DNA from: Glandiceps talaboti
Lineage: Eukaryota > Hemichordata > Enteropneusta > Spengelidae
Direction: 5' to 3'
Length of the DNA stretch: 64,000 bases
NCBI RefSeq assembly: GCF_964340395.1
Contig: NC_135562.1
Span: 14,743,796 to 14,807,795 of the forward strand
Positions 50,655-61,808 of this stretch are shown here, piece by piece. Both the position numbers and the translations under genes were made by a program. Position 1 is the first letter of the stretch. The number at the start of each line of letters is the position of its first letter. The notes below the pieces were generated by a model. That model saw only the letters and a program-made list of their open reading frames with translations. It was not told where the DNA came from and searched no databases.

Positions 50655-51176
50655 CTGTCAAAAATATAAAAACATAATTATAGTATAATTGAAATGTGGA
50701 TGCTGGTCACATGAACCCTACTTATAAATTCAGTGGGCTGGTTTAGTTGATTGTTTTATTCTTTTAGAGAAAAACATACCCAAACATCTCATTTGGAACA
50801 GCACAATCTGACAAAGGCTGTTGACTTAACCCACACTTCTAAATCAAAAGTAAATGAGTGGAACATCTTGTCTTCAAAATTTCATCCCTTTTTATTCATA
50901 CATGCTCCATCTATACTATTATTACATACATGTATGTACCAGGGCATACTTGTGGTGTTTTCACTACAGTGCAATACCAAAAACATTATTGCATACCTGC
51001 ATGCAAATTATATGCAAATAAGGATGCAATCATTCCCTACACAAGAAATCATGTGTGATTTGTATGGAAACTTACCGTTTCTGATGAACATATGTAACAA
51101 TAACAGAACCCCATGCCATATGGGTTCCAGTGTGAGTACTCAGGGGTATTTGTACTCATGCTTGCAGTGTTTTCTG
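50655..51176. other. ZF4 intron 2, 3' part shared by all units
   Basis: It is a diverged copy of 3661-4180, interrupted at 51177 by a MITE. No gene is seen. Confidence 0.65.
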
Positions 51177-51649
51177 TAGCTAAAAATATTTTAGTGTTTG
51201 CTGTGATTTTGAGGGCTTTTCTGTTTCTGTGCCTTTTATTCATTCTGATGTTTAACCTGAGTCAAACACTACAATTCCTGTTACGCAAACGCAAAAAGAC
51301 AGAAGCGATTCAGAACTGAATCACACAGTTGGGTCAATTTTTCGTCTAAACTATGCCTTACCTGGCAAAAAATCAGATATTTCCTTATGCCAACATTAAT
51401 TACAGAGCCTTCAAGACCCAAGAAGTGTTCAGAGATACCCTAATTCCGTCAAAATTGGCAAATGTAGCAACACACGCAGCATCAGTATGCTGACGTCTCG
51501 CTCACGTCCTCAATGTGATCTCGTCTATTTGTGTCTGTGCTACAGGATTTGTAGCATTTGATTCGGGTGAAACATCGGAACAAAAAAAGGCACAAAAACA
51601 GCAGAAAAAGCCCTCAAAATCACATTAAACACTACAATTATTGCAGCTA
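51177..51649. mobile_element. MITE with terminal inverted repeats of about 60 bp
   Basis: The left end (TAGCTAAAAATATTTTAGTG, then GTGATTTTGAGGGC) pairs with the reverse complement of the right end (TAGCTGCAATAATTGTAGTG, then GTGATTTTGAGGGC). ZF5 intron sequence near 62000-62030 shows the uninterrupted site. No coding frame is conserved inside, so it is non-autonomous. The superfamily is not certain. Confidence 0.75.
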
Positions 51650-51769
51650 TGTTTTTTGCTGCACTTTCAACCAACTATTACACAGACGAAAAACAAATTG
51701 TGTGTTTGTGATATTATATAGTAGTAGGTAGGTCAGGATTTGATTTTATGTTCAATTGTCTGACAAGAT

Positions 51770-51990
51770 AATCTGCCCATAGGGTGTGATTAATGAAATT
51801 ATGTCATTTACACATACCCACCCATTCAGTCACCCCAACCCCCATCCCCCACCCCCATCCTTAATTTGCATATAACAGGTTTGACAAGATAATCTGCCCA
51901 TAGGGTGTGGTTCATGAAATTATGTCATTTACACATACCCACCCATTCAGTCACCCCCCCCCACCCCACCCCACCCCCCCCCCCACACAC
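51770..51990. repeat. Tandem duplication with CACCC-rich tract
   Basis: A unit of about 125 bp, GACAAGATAATCTGCCCATA through CACCCATTCAGTCACCCC, occurs twice, the second copy running into a C-rich and CA tract at about 51954-51991. Confidence 0.8.
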
Positions 51991-52068
51991 ACAGTGATGA
52001 GAGAACCTGAACCCCAGCTGTACAGTGCTATAAAATTTATTAGATACAGCATTTTTTCATATATAGTC

Positions 52069-52922
52069 CAGGTCTCGAAATAATGGCCTTTTACTTGCCC
52101 TGGGCAAGTGATTTGAAGGCTTGGGCAAGTTGTTTTGAAAAGTACTTGTTCCAAGGGGCAAGGAGAATTTCATATGATTATTGATCAGGGGTGTGTTTTC
52201 ACGTGTGTTCATGCTGTACTTATCAGACACTACACATGTCTGATTGGACTTTGAATACATTGTATAACCACAAGTAACAAATCTAGAAAATTATAACATT
52301 GTAGCAATATTGAGAAAACATCTTTCTTGACTGACCACTTTTCAAAACAATCTGGACCAGCTGTCCTTGGCGTACTTTTTCAAGAAAACATAACTGGAAT
52401 GACCAGTGAATCATTGAATATTGTTCAACAATAGTAATTACAGCATGATTTTTCAGGTTTTGGGTGTTTGACTCAACTGCAAATTTTGTGGGAGAAAAAT
52501 AGTTGGTGTGGATGAGGAAGGAAAGAAAATATATTGACATGGTGCAAAAGGAATACTTAGAAAGATTTTATATGTGTTGAAGTAAATGTTCATTTTTTTA
52601 TATTGATAGATTATGAAAGTGCTGAAAAACTTTTGATTATTTTAACAACTACTTTTTACAGGTGAACAAACAATTGTATGTTATGCTATATAGTATGAAT
52701 ATTAGTTAGGCCATATTATCTAGGACTCCTGTTTTAAAAAAAAACAAAACATTTTATTGTGGAGACAAAAGAAAGACCAATCAATCACAACAGTGCATTT
52801 GTAAGCCACAAAAAAATACCCCACTATTTGGAATGGGCAAGCACTTTTTGATTTGGGCAAGTACTATTTGTTTTCTACTTGCCCAGTGGACAAGCGAATT
52901 TTTTTCATTATTTCGACCCTTG
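52069..52922. mobile_element. Possible hAT-like non-autonomous element with GGGCAAGT subterminal repeats
   Basis: The ends CAGGTCTCGAAATAATG and (reverse complement) CAAGGGTCGAAATAATG form short inverted repeats. Multiple GGGCAAGT or ACTTGCCC motifs sit just inside both ends, as expected for transposase-binding subterminal repeats. Other units lack this DNA between GATACAGCATTTCTTTCATA and TATATTTTTG. The expected 8-bp target duplication is only weakly visible (TATATAGT versus TATACTAT). No transposase is encoded. Confidence 0.6.
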
Positions 52923-53074
52923 TATACTATATACATTTTTGACAGCAATATGTATTTCTCTGTCTCTGTTGCTTTGTCTGTCCATGTCTGCCTTTACACA
53001 TTACTGTCATTGGTACAGAGCCTACAAACAGGCATATGCAATAATAATATGAAGTATAAAGTTTTATATTGTTA

Positions 53075-54918
53075 GGGGTGGACCATTTGATATCCTGGGG
53101 GGGGGGGCTTGGAAGATTTCAGGGGGGAAAGATGCCAAATGGAGTTGCTTGAAAAAAAAAATCCGGATATGAGTGGGTGATGGAAAAAAAGATGGACCAC
53201 TGCTGCTAGAAAAAACTGTCTTGGCAGGGAAATGATGAACAGGTTCGAATATACTGTTCAACCTGCTCGTACCTCTCCAACCAGGACACTTGTCAAATCA
53301 TGACAAACATTTCCAAACACATGTCAGGGACCAGTCAGTTTCGTTAGCCTGTGGTACATATATATATTTGTGCTTGTCTCTGGTTCTTTCATAAATTGTT
53401 TAAATATTACTCCATGTAAGGGTTCAAACATAACTATACATAAAATTATACATATAATACATGTATTACCTAGCTACCACACTAGTTACAGAACATGCCA
53501 TTTAAGTGTTTGGCTGTTTCACAATCAGTGCTTCACTTATCTTGCACTTTGGGGCAAAAGTGAACTTGAAGGTTTTGTTATCGTAATTTTCATACTATTA
53601 GATAGTTTATAAAAGAACATAAACTACATTGTTCTAGTCTCTTCAGTATGAATTTGTCAGAAGGAATGAATATACTTCCTATTTCGGCCACCACATGTAT
53701 CGACACCACAACTCAAATTCAAGTTTCTATTGTACACTAGGTATGACCTCCTAAAGTGCTCTAACACATCAGTAACTTTACTATACATGCAATATCAATG
53801 CCCCTATACCAATGTTACAGGCCCACTTTTATAACATGGAAAATTTATTTAAAAAGTTATATTCACTTTAGCTTTTAAAAGCTTGGCAATATATATCTCA
53901 AAGGCTATGAATAACCTAAAAATTGCCTAAATAGAAACAAAAAACTACAGATCTGCCGGGGGGGGGGGGGGGAGACCCCTTTGACTCCATCACCTCAGAG
54001 GCCACTCATTCGTTAAACCAACAATAAGATTCACCAAAATTGGTAAAAAAAACCTTCAAAAGCTTCTAGGGGAGACCCCTTAGGACCCTCATAAGAGGTA
54101 GACATGTCCAAGCCTCAAATCAAAGTTCTTCCCTCCACCTCTTACTGTCAAGATGCTATGAAACTTTATTTCAAAAATGTTTCAACCATGTGTAGTTGTT
54201 TTTTACAATTGTTAGAGCTATCTTGTAAAGCTTGCAAATTATTGTCTGAAAGTGTCTGTTAATAGCCTGAAAATTGGCTTTAAGAGTAAAAATCCTCCAG
54301 GGCTTCTAGGGGGAGATCCCCTACAACCCCCCTCCCCATAAGAGGTTCCAGTTTCAAATCAAAGTTCTTTCCTCCACCTCTAGATCTTACTGTCAATACG
54401 CTATGAAACTTTATTTCAAAAATGTTTCAACCTCATGTAGTTGCTTTTTACATGTTAGAGCTGCCTTGTAAAGTTTGTAAATTGTTGTCTGAAAGTGTCT
54501 GTGAATAGCCTAAACATTGCCTTTAGAAGTAAAAATCATCCAGGGCTTCGGGGGGGGGGGGACCCCAGTGTGTCATCATACCATGGCATAAAAACTGTCA
54601 ATGACGTTTATTAAATTGAAAATCAAACATGTATGAAATATGTAGTTTTCTAAATAAAATCTGTGTGTGATAGAACAGCATCTTTTTACTCTCTGTATTA
54701 CCCTGTGCGAAACCAAACAGAAAATTGTGGCAACAAAAGTAGGTGTTCAACATTGACGTAAAAAAAATCTGGATATCTCAAAGAAGCGAAGAAAAAAAAT
54801 TGCCAGCGTAGGTGAAGGAGAAAAAAAATAATTCTCAGGCAAGCAGGTGGGAAAAAATAATGACTCTCCACCAATCTTCCAAGCCCCCCCCCCCCCAGGA
54901 TATAAAATGGTCTACCCC
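53075..54918. mobile_element. PIF/Harbinger-like element, 1,844 bp, with TTA target duplication
   Basis: The left end GGGGTGGACCATTTGATATC and the reverse complement of the right end GGGGTAGACCATTTTATATC form inverted repeats that continue through a G-tract into CTTGGAAGATT, about 45 bp in all. TTA flanks both sides (53072-53074 and 54919-54921), and units 3 and 5 show intact intron at this place. Inside lie tandem units of about 239 bp at roughly 53960-54560, each with TCAAATCAAAGTTCTT and a G-rich GCTTCTAGGGGGAGA phrase. No intact transposase frame is seen. Confidence 0.82.
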
Positions 54919-54974
54919 TTATTCGAAGTTTTCACGGAACGGGTACTCTGCAATTTCAGAGGTTTTTTACTAAC

Positions 54975-55038
54975 CTTTATCAGTGAGTTCACTGATTGAA
55001 CTTGACGACAGGTTCATGTTGTCTTTGGGTCGATCCAT
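54975..55038 (-). CDS. ZF4 exon 2, coding part (start codon exon)
   Basis: The ATG at 55036-55038 opens 21 codons, MDRPKDNMNLSSSS then ISELTDK, plus the trailing G and donor AAAG|GTTAGTA. Length and phase match ZF1-ZF3 exactly, while five codons differ from ZF1, so the reading frame is kept across divergence. The full exon is probably 54975-55144, with acceptor GTTATAG before TGGCTG. The upstream ATG in this copy hits a TAG before joining the frame. Confidence 0.82.
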
Positions 55039-55482
55039 CTTGATATGGCGCTCTTGAATTATGAATATATTTTGGTGATCTCTACTCCGGCAAGATGTTT
55101 GGTAATGAAGTGAAACACTCTACCATCCAAAGTTTACACAGCCACTATAACAGAGAAAATGTATACATTGTCATTACAATGTTACCATTCATAGGTATGT
55201 TGTATTTGTCAACATTGATATATGGGGGAATTGTAAAATATCGCATCGTACCCCATTTTCTGTCATTGCTCGTGTACTCAGTTTTTCAAAGTCATAGTCC
55301 ACGATTTCGTTGGGCAAATTGTTGTCTTTGGGCGTGTAATTAATTCTAGCAATGGTGAATTTGAATTTGAATTTTGTTTGGTCAAGAAGTAAGAGTTCAG
55401 CCAAGTGAAACCATCGATGTATTAGGGGAGTGGTGAAACGTAGCGACAACACTGCAAGAAATGGGAGACCATGCCCACTCAC

Positions 55483-55625
55483 CTCATCCCTGGACCACAT
55501 CGAGTCATTCGCCATTTTCCAATTCACCGAAAGCGCAGCGCCAGCAACGACGAACATGTCGGGGGCGCGAACATTCGATAGCACGCACTTTCTCTGAAGC
55601 CCTCAGTGATGAAAATGGGAGAGGG
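55483..55625 (-). promoter_or_regulatory. ZF4 exon 1 (5' UTR) and probable promoter-proximal region
   Basis: Donor GATGAG|GTGAGTGG ends the exon at 55483. The AAAATGGCG box is kept on the minus strand near 55510-55518. An upstream ORF (MFVVAGAALS...) is in a frame different from that in units 1-3 and stops in exon 2, so it is not part of the protein. Confidence 0.55.
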
Positions 55626-57110
55626 AACCAGTACAGTAAGAGTGATTTCGGGTTATTAAAGACCTCAAACATAGCAGGCTATAGACTGTTACTTGTGACT
55701 TTTCTCACTTTTTGGTGTAATAAATGTACATCTATTTACAGTCAGAAAGAAAAGGTCAAAACAAAATTGATGCCAAAATGGAAAGCGCTGTAGTATACCA
55801 TTTAGCTGTCAAAATGTTGACTCAGTGTTTGACATGTACAGGATTAGCAGTGTTCTACCGGAGCTAATATTAAAGTTTGTGTAGCGGGTTATAACCAACT
55901 CCTTGTCTGAGTTGCTGCTGTATTAGCAGTATTGGATAGTGTAAGACAAAGGGGGATTTAGAAGGTGTGAATTGAGTTGAAACTGTCAAAGTATGTGAAG
56001 GAAATGCATGAATGGTGACATTATCATTACTTTTCTGTTTTACTCTTTAACGTCCAATATGCCTCAGCTGGGACACATGGCGTGGTCATTGTTGTAAGAG
56101 CCAGTTTTGTCAAAATCTTTTGAACAATTTTTAGACAATTTACTGACGCGATCAATGTTTAACTCGTCTTACCATCGACATTGTTATTTTTGCACAATGT
56201 ATATTATTATTTCACTGTTGCTATGGGCATGAGCTAGTTGCTAGGCATACATGTGTTCATTTGCTGAATGTTTACCAATCTGCCTGCCCAGCCCTGTTCC
56301 ATCTTTCATAATTTCGCCATCACTTGGTTGTTGCTATGGACGTGGTCTTGTTGCTGGGTATATACACATTCATTTGTGGAATGTCGAGTCACTTGTTTTG
56401 ATAATCCCTATTCTCATTGAAATAATTAAACACCACTATTTTCCTGTTGCTATGGGTGTGATCTTGTTGCCAGGCATATTTGCATACAGTTTTAATGTTT
56501 ATACACCTTAAATCACTGTTATAACCACATATGTACATAAATGTATTGCTAGACAGAATATTGTAGACAGAATAGAATCTCAGCAATTGTACGCATCAGA
56601 TGCTCTTCAGATAATAAGCTTGCTTTCATCAAAGGTAGACAACTAAATATTGAAAGAAGTGATAGACTTTGTAAATTTTGTTCGCATAATTTAGTAGATG
56701 ACAAATATCATTTAGTAATGATTTGTGTTTTTACATCACCTGACTAAAGATCATTCTATATTCCTCAACATCTATACTTCAAATACTACATATCAAAACT
56801 TTATACCTTTAATGCAAACACAAACACAAAAGCATAGGACTTGCAAAGAATATTTTTTAACAGTTTGAAAAAAAGAGGACTCACAACTGTTGCTGTGGGA
56901 ATGGTCTTGTAGTTAAGCATATTTTCATACATTTGTGAGTCTTTATTCACTTGTCTACCCATCCCTGTTATCTTTGCAATACACATAATATCACTGTTGC
57001 TAAAGGTGTGGTCATGGTTGTTAGAACCAGTTTTGTCAAAATCTTTTGAACAATTTTTAGACAATTTACTGACGCGATCATCATGTCATGAATACACCTT
57101 CATTCACACA
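55626..57110. other. ZF4 upstream intergenic DNA
   Basis: Diverged from other units. It contains several copies of GTTGCTATGGGCATG- or GTTGCTATGGGTGTG-like phrases at about 56217, 56330, 56446 and 56994, spaced roughly 110 bp in the first three, suggesting an old tandem or dispersed repeat. A duplicated phrase (CCAGTTTTGTCAAAATCTTT, near 56103 and 57028) is also present. No supported gene. Confidence 0.5.
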
Positions 57111-57535
57111 CCCAGACATAAATTTAAATCCTAATATTCTCAGTAGTTTGAGAATAACCCAATTTGAATACCATTGGTGGCATTATATCATGAACATTTC
57201 TTATCTACACACCCCTAAGAACACTCCCACCAAATTTCAGACTATTCTACCAATTAGTTTTTGAGTGACACTTTTTGAAACCAAACCACACACCTGTGAA
57301 GCAATCGTTTTACTTTGAACAATTTCACGATTAGACACCAGAAGTAATGTCCACACTAAATACCAAAGCAATCGGTTTCGCACAATTTGAATTTAAGCCA
57401 CACACACACACACACACTGACACAGAGACAAACGACCGACAGACAGACAGACAGACAGACAGATAGACAGATTACGACTACACCATTCCTATAGCACCAC
57501 TGAACCATGCATATCAGTTCAGTTGTACTAAAAAT
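57111..57535. repeat. Dispersed repeat with GACA tract and TCAGTTCAGTTGTACTAAAA tail
   Basis: It is the positional counterpart of 17331-17690. It has a CA tract at about 57400-57417, (GACA)n at about 57438-57466 and the conserved tail near 57514-57533. Confidence 0.6.
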
Positions 57536-57647
57536 GAGCATCAGTCTTTTTGCAAAATGTTATCATGGCCAGGACACTTTGCATATGAATCAGGAGGTTG
57601 AGTATCATGAGATAAATTTGGGTTTAACTTCAAAATACTTAAGATAT

Positions 57648-57830
57648 TTATACATACATACATACATACATACATACATACATACATACATACATACATA
57701 CATACATAAATACATACATACATACATACATACATACATACATACATACTTACTTACTTACTTATATTCATACAGACATACAGACATACATACATACTTA
57801 CTTACTTATATTCATACATACATTAGCACA
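57648..57830. repeat. (ATAC)n microsatellite tract
   Basis: Long ATAC runs at about 57651-57748 and 57777-57796 are interrupted by TTAC repeats. The open frames here are translations of the repeat. Confidence 0.93.
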
Positions 57831-57989
57831 AACCAAATAAAAAGGATATGACAATAATATATGTGAACAAAGTTTTAATCAAACAAAACACTGAGTAATG
57901 AAAATCAAACTGAATAGTAATATTTCCCCGAAGAACCCAGTTATCAATTAAGAAATGGTCTGGATTGTGAGCCCACCTTCGGTAAAAGA

Positions 57990-58215
57990 TTGCATCCATG
58001 AGTACACTTATCCCAGCATTCAAGCTGAATGCACTTAAAGTACACTTATCCCAGCATTCAAGGTGATTGCACCCTAAGTACACTTATCCCAGCATTCAAG
58101 GTGATTGCATCCTAAGCACACTTGCCCCAACATTTCAAGGTGATTGCACCTGAAGTACACTTACCCCAACATTTCAAGGTGGTTGCCCCAAAATACACTT
58201 ATACCAGCATTTAAG
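57990..58215. repeat. 39-bp tandem repeat downstream of ZF5, diverged
   Basis: About five to six copies of the unit containing TACACTTATCCCAGCATT and AAGGTGATTGCACC are present, more diverged than the copies after ZF2 and ZF4. Confidence 0.82.
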
Positions 58216-58369
58216 GTGATAACAGCTACACACTGAGCAATGACCATATCAATCATTTTATCAACTTGATCGTGTACTCCAAGATCCCTAATTATACGGT
58301 CTTTCATTTCTGTGACTTTTTGTTTTACTGTATCTTTATGATATCACCTATTGTCTTTCCACACAGTCT

Positions 58370-58808
58370 TTCATTTGGGTGGATTGCAAAGTGCTGCTTA
58401 AGATTTCACTTTCACAGAATCCTTTACCACACTTACTGCAAACTAATGGTTTTTATCTAGTGTGGCTCCTCACGTGATTCTTCAGATTATCACTATCATT
58501 AAATTCTTTGCTACACTCTTTACAGACGGCCTTTCATTAGTGTGGATCATCATGTCACTGTCCTAGGAATAAACCCTCTTTACTCTTTACATATAGTCTT
58601 TATTTGCATGCATTGTCATGTGCCTATCCAGACTGCCACTTTGATTAAACCCTTTACCACACTCTTTACATTTATATGGTCTTTCATTTGTGTGGGTCAT
58701 CATGTGATTCTTCAGACTGCCAATTCGATTAAACCCTTTACCACACTCTTTACATTTATATGGTCTTTCATTTCCGTGAATCATCATGTGTGTCTTCAGA
58801 TTTCTACT
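58370..58808 (-). pseudogene. Fossil zinc fingers beyond the ZF5 stop codon
   Basis: Past the TGA the minus strand resumes as two nearly intact fingers (58587-58787: NRIGSLKN and QSGSLDR helices). Outer remnants follow near 58380-58540 (FNDSDNLKNHVRSHTR and KCGKGFCESE). An AATAAA on the minus strand at 58599-58604 is a candidate poly(A) signal. Only one nonsense change separates the intact fingers from the ORF. Confidence 0.75.
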
Positions 58809-60535
58809 TCAATTAAACCCTTTACCACACTTTTTACATTCTTTCAGTCTTCCATTTGTGTGGATCATCATGTGTGTCTTCAGAGAGTCACTACGTTTAA
58901 ACCCTTTACAGCACTCTTTACATTCATATGGTCTTTTATTTGTGTGGATCATCAGGTGCCTCGTCAGACTGCCACTATCATGAAACCCTTTACCACACTC
59001 TTTACATTCATATGGTCTTTCATTTGTGTGAATCATCATGTGTGTCTTCAGACTGCCACTTTGATTAAACCGTTTACCACACTCTTTACATTTGTATGGT
59101 CTTTCATTGGTGTGGATCATCATGTGCCTCTTCAGATGGTTACTTCGATTAAACCCTTTACCACACTCTTCACATTCATATGGTGTTTCATTTGTGTGAA
59201 TCATCATGTGTGTCTTCAGACTGCCACTTCGATTAAACTCTTTACCACACTCTTTACATTCATATGGTCTTTTATCTGTGTGGATCAACATATGTGTCTT
59301 CAAATAGCCACCATGATTAAACCCTTTACCACACTCTTTACATTCATATGGTCTCTCATTTGTGTGGATCATCATGTGCCTCTTCAGACTGCCACCTTGA
59401 TTAAACCCTTTACCACACTCTTTACATTCATATGGCCGTTCATCTGTGTGAACCACCATGTGCGTCTTCAGAATGCAACTATCATAAAACCCTTTACCAC
59501 ACTCTTTACATTCATATGGTCTTTCACTTTTGTGGATCACCATGTGTATCTTCAGATGGCTACTTTGATTAAACCCTTTACCACACTCTTTACATTCACA
59601 TGGTCTTTTCTTTGTGTGGATCATCATGTGCATCTTTAGGATGCTACTATGCTTAAACAATTTACCACAGTCTTTACATACAAATTGCTTTTCACTAGTT
59701 TGGATGTAATTAAGTCTTTTTCTATGATTCCTACAATTTAATCTTTCATCACACCCACTTGGTTTTTCCTGTCTTCTGTGTCTTTCAAATCTGCTTCTCT
59801 TGACAAACTCCTGGCCACATGTTTTACAAAGAAATTGTCTTTTACTTTTCAGAGACTTGACAGCTGTTTCCACTTTCTCCGAATTCATTTGATGTGTATC
59901 AGTATTGTCATGACCACTACATATGTGATATGTTTTATTCTTTTCCTGGTTCACTGTCTTGTCTTCAGATGTAGATGTATTTACTTCCAAAGTTTGTGAA
60001 CTATCACTACTTGGCTTCAAATCAGACAATTTTCTTTGATGTTGTCTTTCTTTTTTTCTCTGCTTTACCCATTTTTCATATAATGTACATCTATTTTCCT
60101 CCACACTTTGTAAACTCTCATTGGTTCTTGAATTACCAAGATTGCCTTTCCTCACTTTCCGTTCATGCTGTATTTTATTCTTTCCCTGGTTATCAGTCTT
60201 CTCTTCTGTTGTGCATACATTTTCCTCCAAAGTTTCTAAACTATCAGCATTTGGACAATCATGATTGTTATCAGTCACTTTCCCTTGATGGTCTATTTCT
60301 CTCTCTCCCTGGTTTATAATCTTGTCTTCTGTTACACATATACTTTCCTCCACATTTAGTAAACTGTAATCAGTGCTTGAACCATCGGGATTACCTTTGG
60401 TTGCTGTCGTGTGCTGTTCTCCAGTTATATTCTCCGAATTGGTGTAACTCAGAACAGAGTCCTCATTTCCTATCGGGCCTTCCTTTAATGTAACATGGCC
60501 ATAATAACAAAGACAATCAATGACCATAAATATAT
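58809..60535 (-). CDS. ZF5: C2H2 zinc-finger protein, exon 3 (10 fingers plus a truncated one)
   Basis: The terminal exon runs from acceptor TTTTTCAACAG (60536 upward) to a TGA at 58809-58811. With exon 2 (63549-63612) it gives about 596 residues. The N-terminal acidic repeat region is the most diverged of the five (DGSSTDYSLLNVEESICVTE, added KKERQHQRK). A partial ancestral finger FLCKTCGQEFVKRSRFERH keeps both Cys. Ten complete fingers follow, all with H-X3-H spacing, then an eleventh that stops at KECKKCGKGFN, where an Arg-type codon (CGA in sister fingers) is TGA. None of its fingers has the extra-codon H-X4-H form seen in ZF1-ZF4. It is probably the least rearranged member. Confidence 0.94.
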
Positions 60536-60880
60536 CTGTTGAAAAATATAAAAACATAATTATAGTATAATTGAAATGTGGATGCTGGTCACATGAACCC
60601 TACTTATAACTTTACTGGGCATCTTTATATGAGTTTTAATTCTTTTAGAGAAAAAGATACCCCAATCACTACATTTGGAACATAATCTAACAAAGCTGTT
60701 GACTAAATCCACACTACTAAATCAAAAGTAAATGAGTAGATCACCTTGTCCTCAAAATTTCATCCCTTTTTATTCATACAGGCTCCACCTATACTATTAT
60801 CACATACATGTATGTACCAGAGATTACTTGCACTGGTGCGTGTACACAAACTAGTTGTATTTTCACTGCACGGCAATACC
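60536..60880. other. ZF5 intron 2, acceptor-proximal part
   Basis: It is a diverged copy of 3661-4000; the shared intron sequence resumes after the insertion, from about 61809 to 62300. No gene is seen. Confidence 0.6.
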
Positions 60881-61808
60881 AACCAGATTTAAACTGAATG
60901 CCTCCCGTAAGGGAATCACTAATTATGTAAATAACTCATTAAACTAAAAAACTATGGTAACAGGCTTTGTTTTTTGGACAAGCTTGCTTTCTTAGGTTAA
61001 TGTATGTAAGTGTGTATGATACTGCTTAATTACTGAATATCATTCATTATTCAAAATACTCATTAAAGGAAAAAATTGTAGCAACAAACTTCATAGGACA
61101 GGTGCGTATTATTATAATGCAAATTATGCAAATTATTCATTAACACTGTAAAGTACATCAACTAACTTTATAGGACATACACAATTTGTTATGGTTAATG
61201 TATGTACTGAATTGTATTGAAATTGAAGTATGCACTCGTAAGATATAGCCTAATTACCAAGAATCATTAATTATGCAAATTATTTATTAACACTGAAAGC
61301 TCCACCAACAAGCTTTACAGGACATATGTGATTGTTATGGTTAACGTGTGTACTGAATTATATTGGAATTGAAGTATGTATTCTTAAGATATAGTCTAAT
61401 TACTGAAAATCATTAATTATGCAAATTATTCATTAAAACTGTATGGTGCATCAACAAACTTGATAGGACATATATGTTGCCTTATGGTTAACGTATGTAC
61501 TAAATTATGTTGAATTTGAAGTATGTATTCTTAAGATATAGCCTAATTACCAAAAATAATTAATTATGCAAATTATTCATTAACGCTGTAAGATACATCA
61601 ACGAATTTTATAGGACAAATGTATGTTGTTATGTTGAACGAATATACTAAATTATATTGAAATTGAAGTATGCAGTCTTAAGATATTGTGTAATTAGTTG
61701 ATTTCACTAATATGCAAAATGACAGACAGACAGACAGACAGACAGACGGACAGACACACAGACACACCTTCCCCTTTTAATACCTCCCGTACCCTTACGG
61801 GAGGTAAA
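60881..61808. mobile_element. Insertion made of 147-bp tandem repeats with CCTCCCGTA ends
   Basis: ZF4 intron sequence passes directly from GCAATACC to AAAACATTATTGCAT, whereas ZF5 has 0.93 kb between these words. The insert starts with AACTGAATGCCTCCCGTAAG and ends with a palindromic CCTCCCGTACCCTTACGGGAGG. In between are about four units of 145-148 bp (TAGGACATA starts at about 61171, 61319, 61464 and 61611), a truncated leading unit and a (GACA)n tract at 61725-61748. No coding frame. Probably a non-autonomous element with amplified core. Confidence 0.7.
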
